Shown here in pieces: positions 63,828 through 64,000 of a stretch of DNA of 64,000 bases. A program made the translations under genes and the position numbers. The DNA is from Sceloporus undulatus (lineage: Eukaryota > Chordata > Lepidosauria > Squamata > Phrynosomatidae), in NCBI RefSeq assembly GCF_019175285.1, contig NC_056527.1, forward strand, positions 107,297,746-107,361,745. Direction: 5' to 3'. Each line of letters opens with the position of its first letter. The stretch's first letter is position 1. The notes beneath the pieces were generated by a model, which was given only the letters and a program-made list of their open reading frames with translations, was not told where the DNA came from and ran no database searches.

Positions 63828-63970
63828 GTTATTCTGTACCTTCTAGTCACTTCAGACTTATGGCGACCCTAAGGCAAACCTATCACAGATTCTTCTAGGT
63901 TGAGAGTGAATGACTCACCCAAAGTCACTCAGTGCTCTCTAGAGTTGTAGTCCAGGGCCCAAACCACATT
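63828..63970 (-). repeat. tRNA-headed SINE, shortened, near right edge
   Basis: Reversed tail 'ctagtcacttcagacttatg', 'gcgaccctaaggcaaaccta', head 'gtccagggcccaaaccac'. The middle is deleted. Confidence 0.65.
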
Positions 63971-64000
63971 TCCATACAACCATTAAACTGTCCATTTTCT

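Larger units (their letters stand above)
59131..64000. other. Intron or upstream region of the SULT2B1-like gene; no exon found
   Basis: I searched the reverse strand for the expected 209-bp exon (GTTWM, RVPWLE, SSHLP) and the ATG exon (TYPKSG) and saw neither, so they should be to the right. The stretch contains SINEs, family A and C repeats and nested DNA transposons. Confidence 0.6.

Overview
This is vertebrate nuclear DNA, most likely from a squamate reptile (lizard or snake, perhaps an iguanian). Four multi-exon genes with good splice sites sit in a sea of interspersed repeats. The repeats point to Squamata: tRNA-headed SINEs whose tails match an RTE/BovB-type LINE and end in ACA repeats (the Sauria SINE pattern), 5S rRNA-headed SINEs with the same kind of tail, CR1 LINE ends, a Penelope-like terminal repeat, and many fold-back DNA transposons. 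No bacterial, phage, CRISPR or operon structure is present.

Layout: (1) 1-10261, + strand: the 3' half of a netrin gene (two laminin-EGF exons, a linker exon and two exons of the C-terminal NTR domain); its laminin-N end lies to the left of the window. (2) 12725-19612, - strand: a complete six-exon cytosolic sulfotransferase of the SULT2 type, 298 residues, with intact PAPS-binding motifs. (3) 19613-31184: repeat-rich intergenic DNA ending in a purine-rich, GATA-repeat-laden stretch just upstream of CA11. (4) 31185-46678, + strand: a complete nine-exon carbonic anhydrase-related protein XI (CA11) gene, 330 residues, lacking two of the three zinc histidines. (5) 46679-55449: intergenic repeats. 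(6) 55450-59130, - strand: the last four coding exons of a second SULT2 gene closest to SULT2B1; its first two coding exons should lie beyond the right edge. (7) 59131-64000: no exon seen, nested transposon insertions.

From memory of the human map, netrin-5 and CA11 are neighbours on one strand on chromosome 19q13.33, with SULT2B1 nearby on the other strand, so the window looks like the reptile counterpart of that block, with two SULT2 genes flanking CA11. The genes share a locus rather than a pathway: netrin is a secreted guidance-type protein, CA11 a secreted catalytically dead carbonic anhydrase relative, and the SULTs are cytosolic conjugating enzymes. I found no convincing new biological system. 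The most interesting items are the SULT/CA11 arrangement, the retained histidine in CA11, a perfect 42-bp-arm palindrome in a CA11 intron, a hammerhead-like relic in the Penelope-like repeat, the 5S-derived SINEs, and several clearly readable nested or target-site-flanked transposon insertions.
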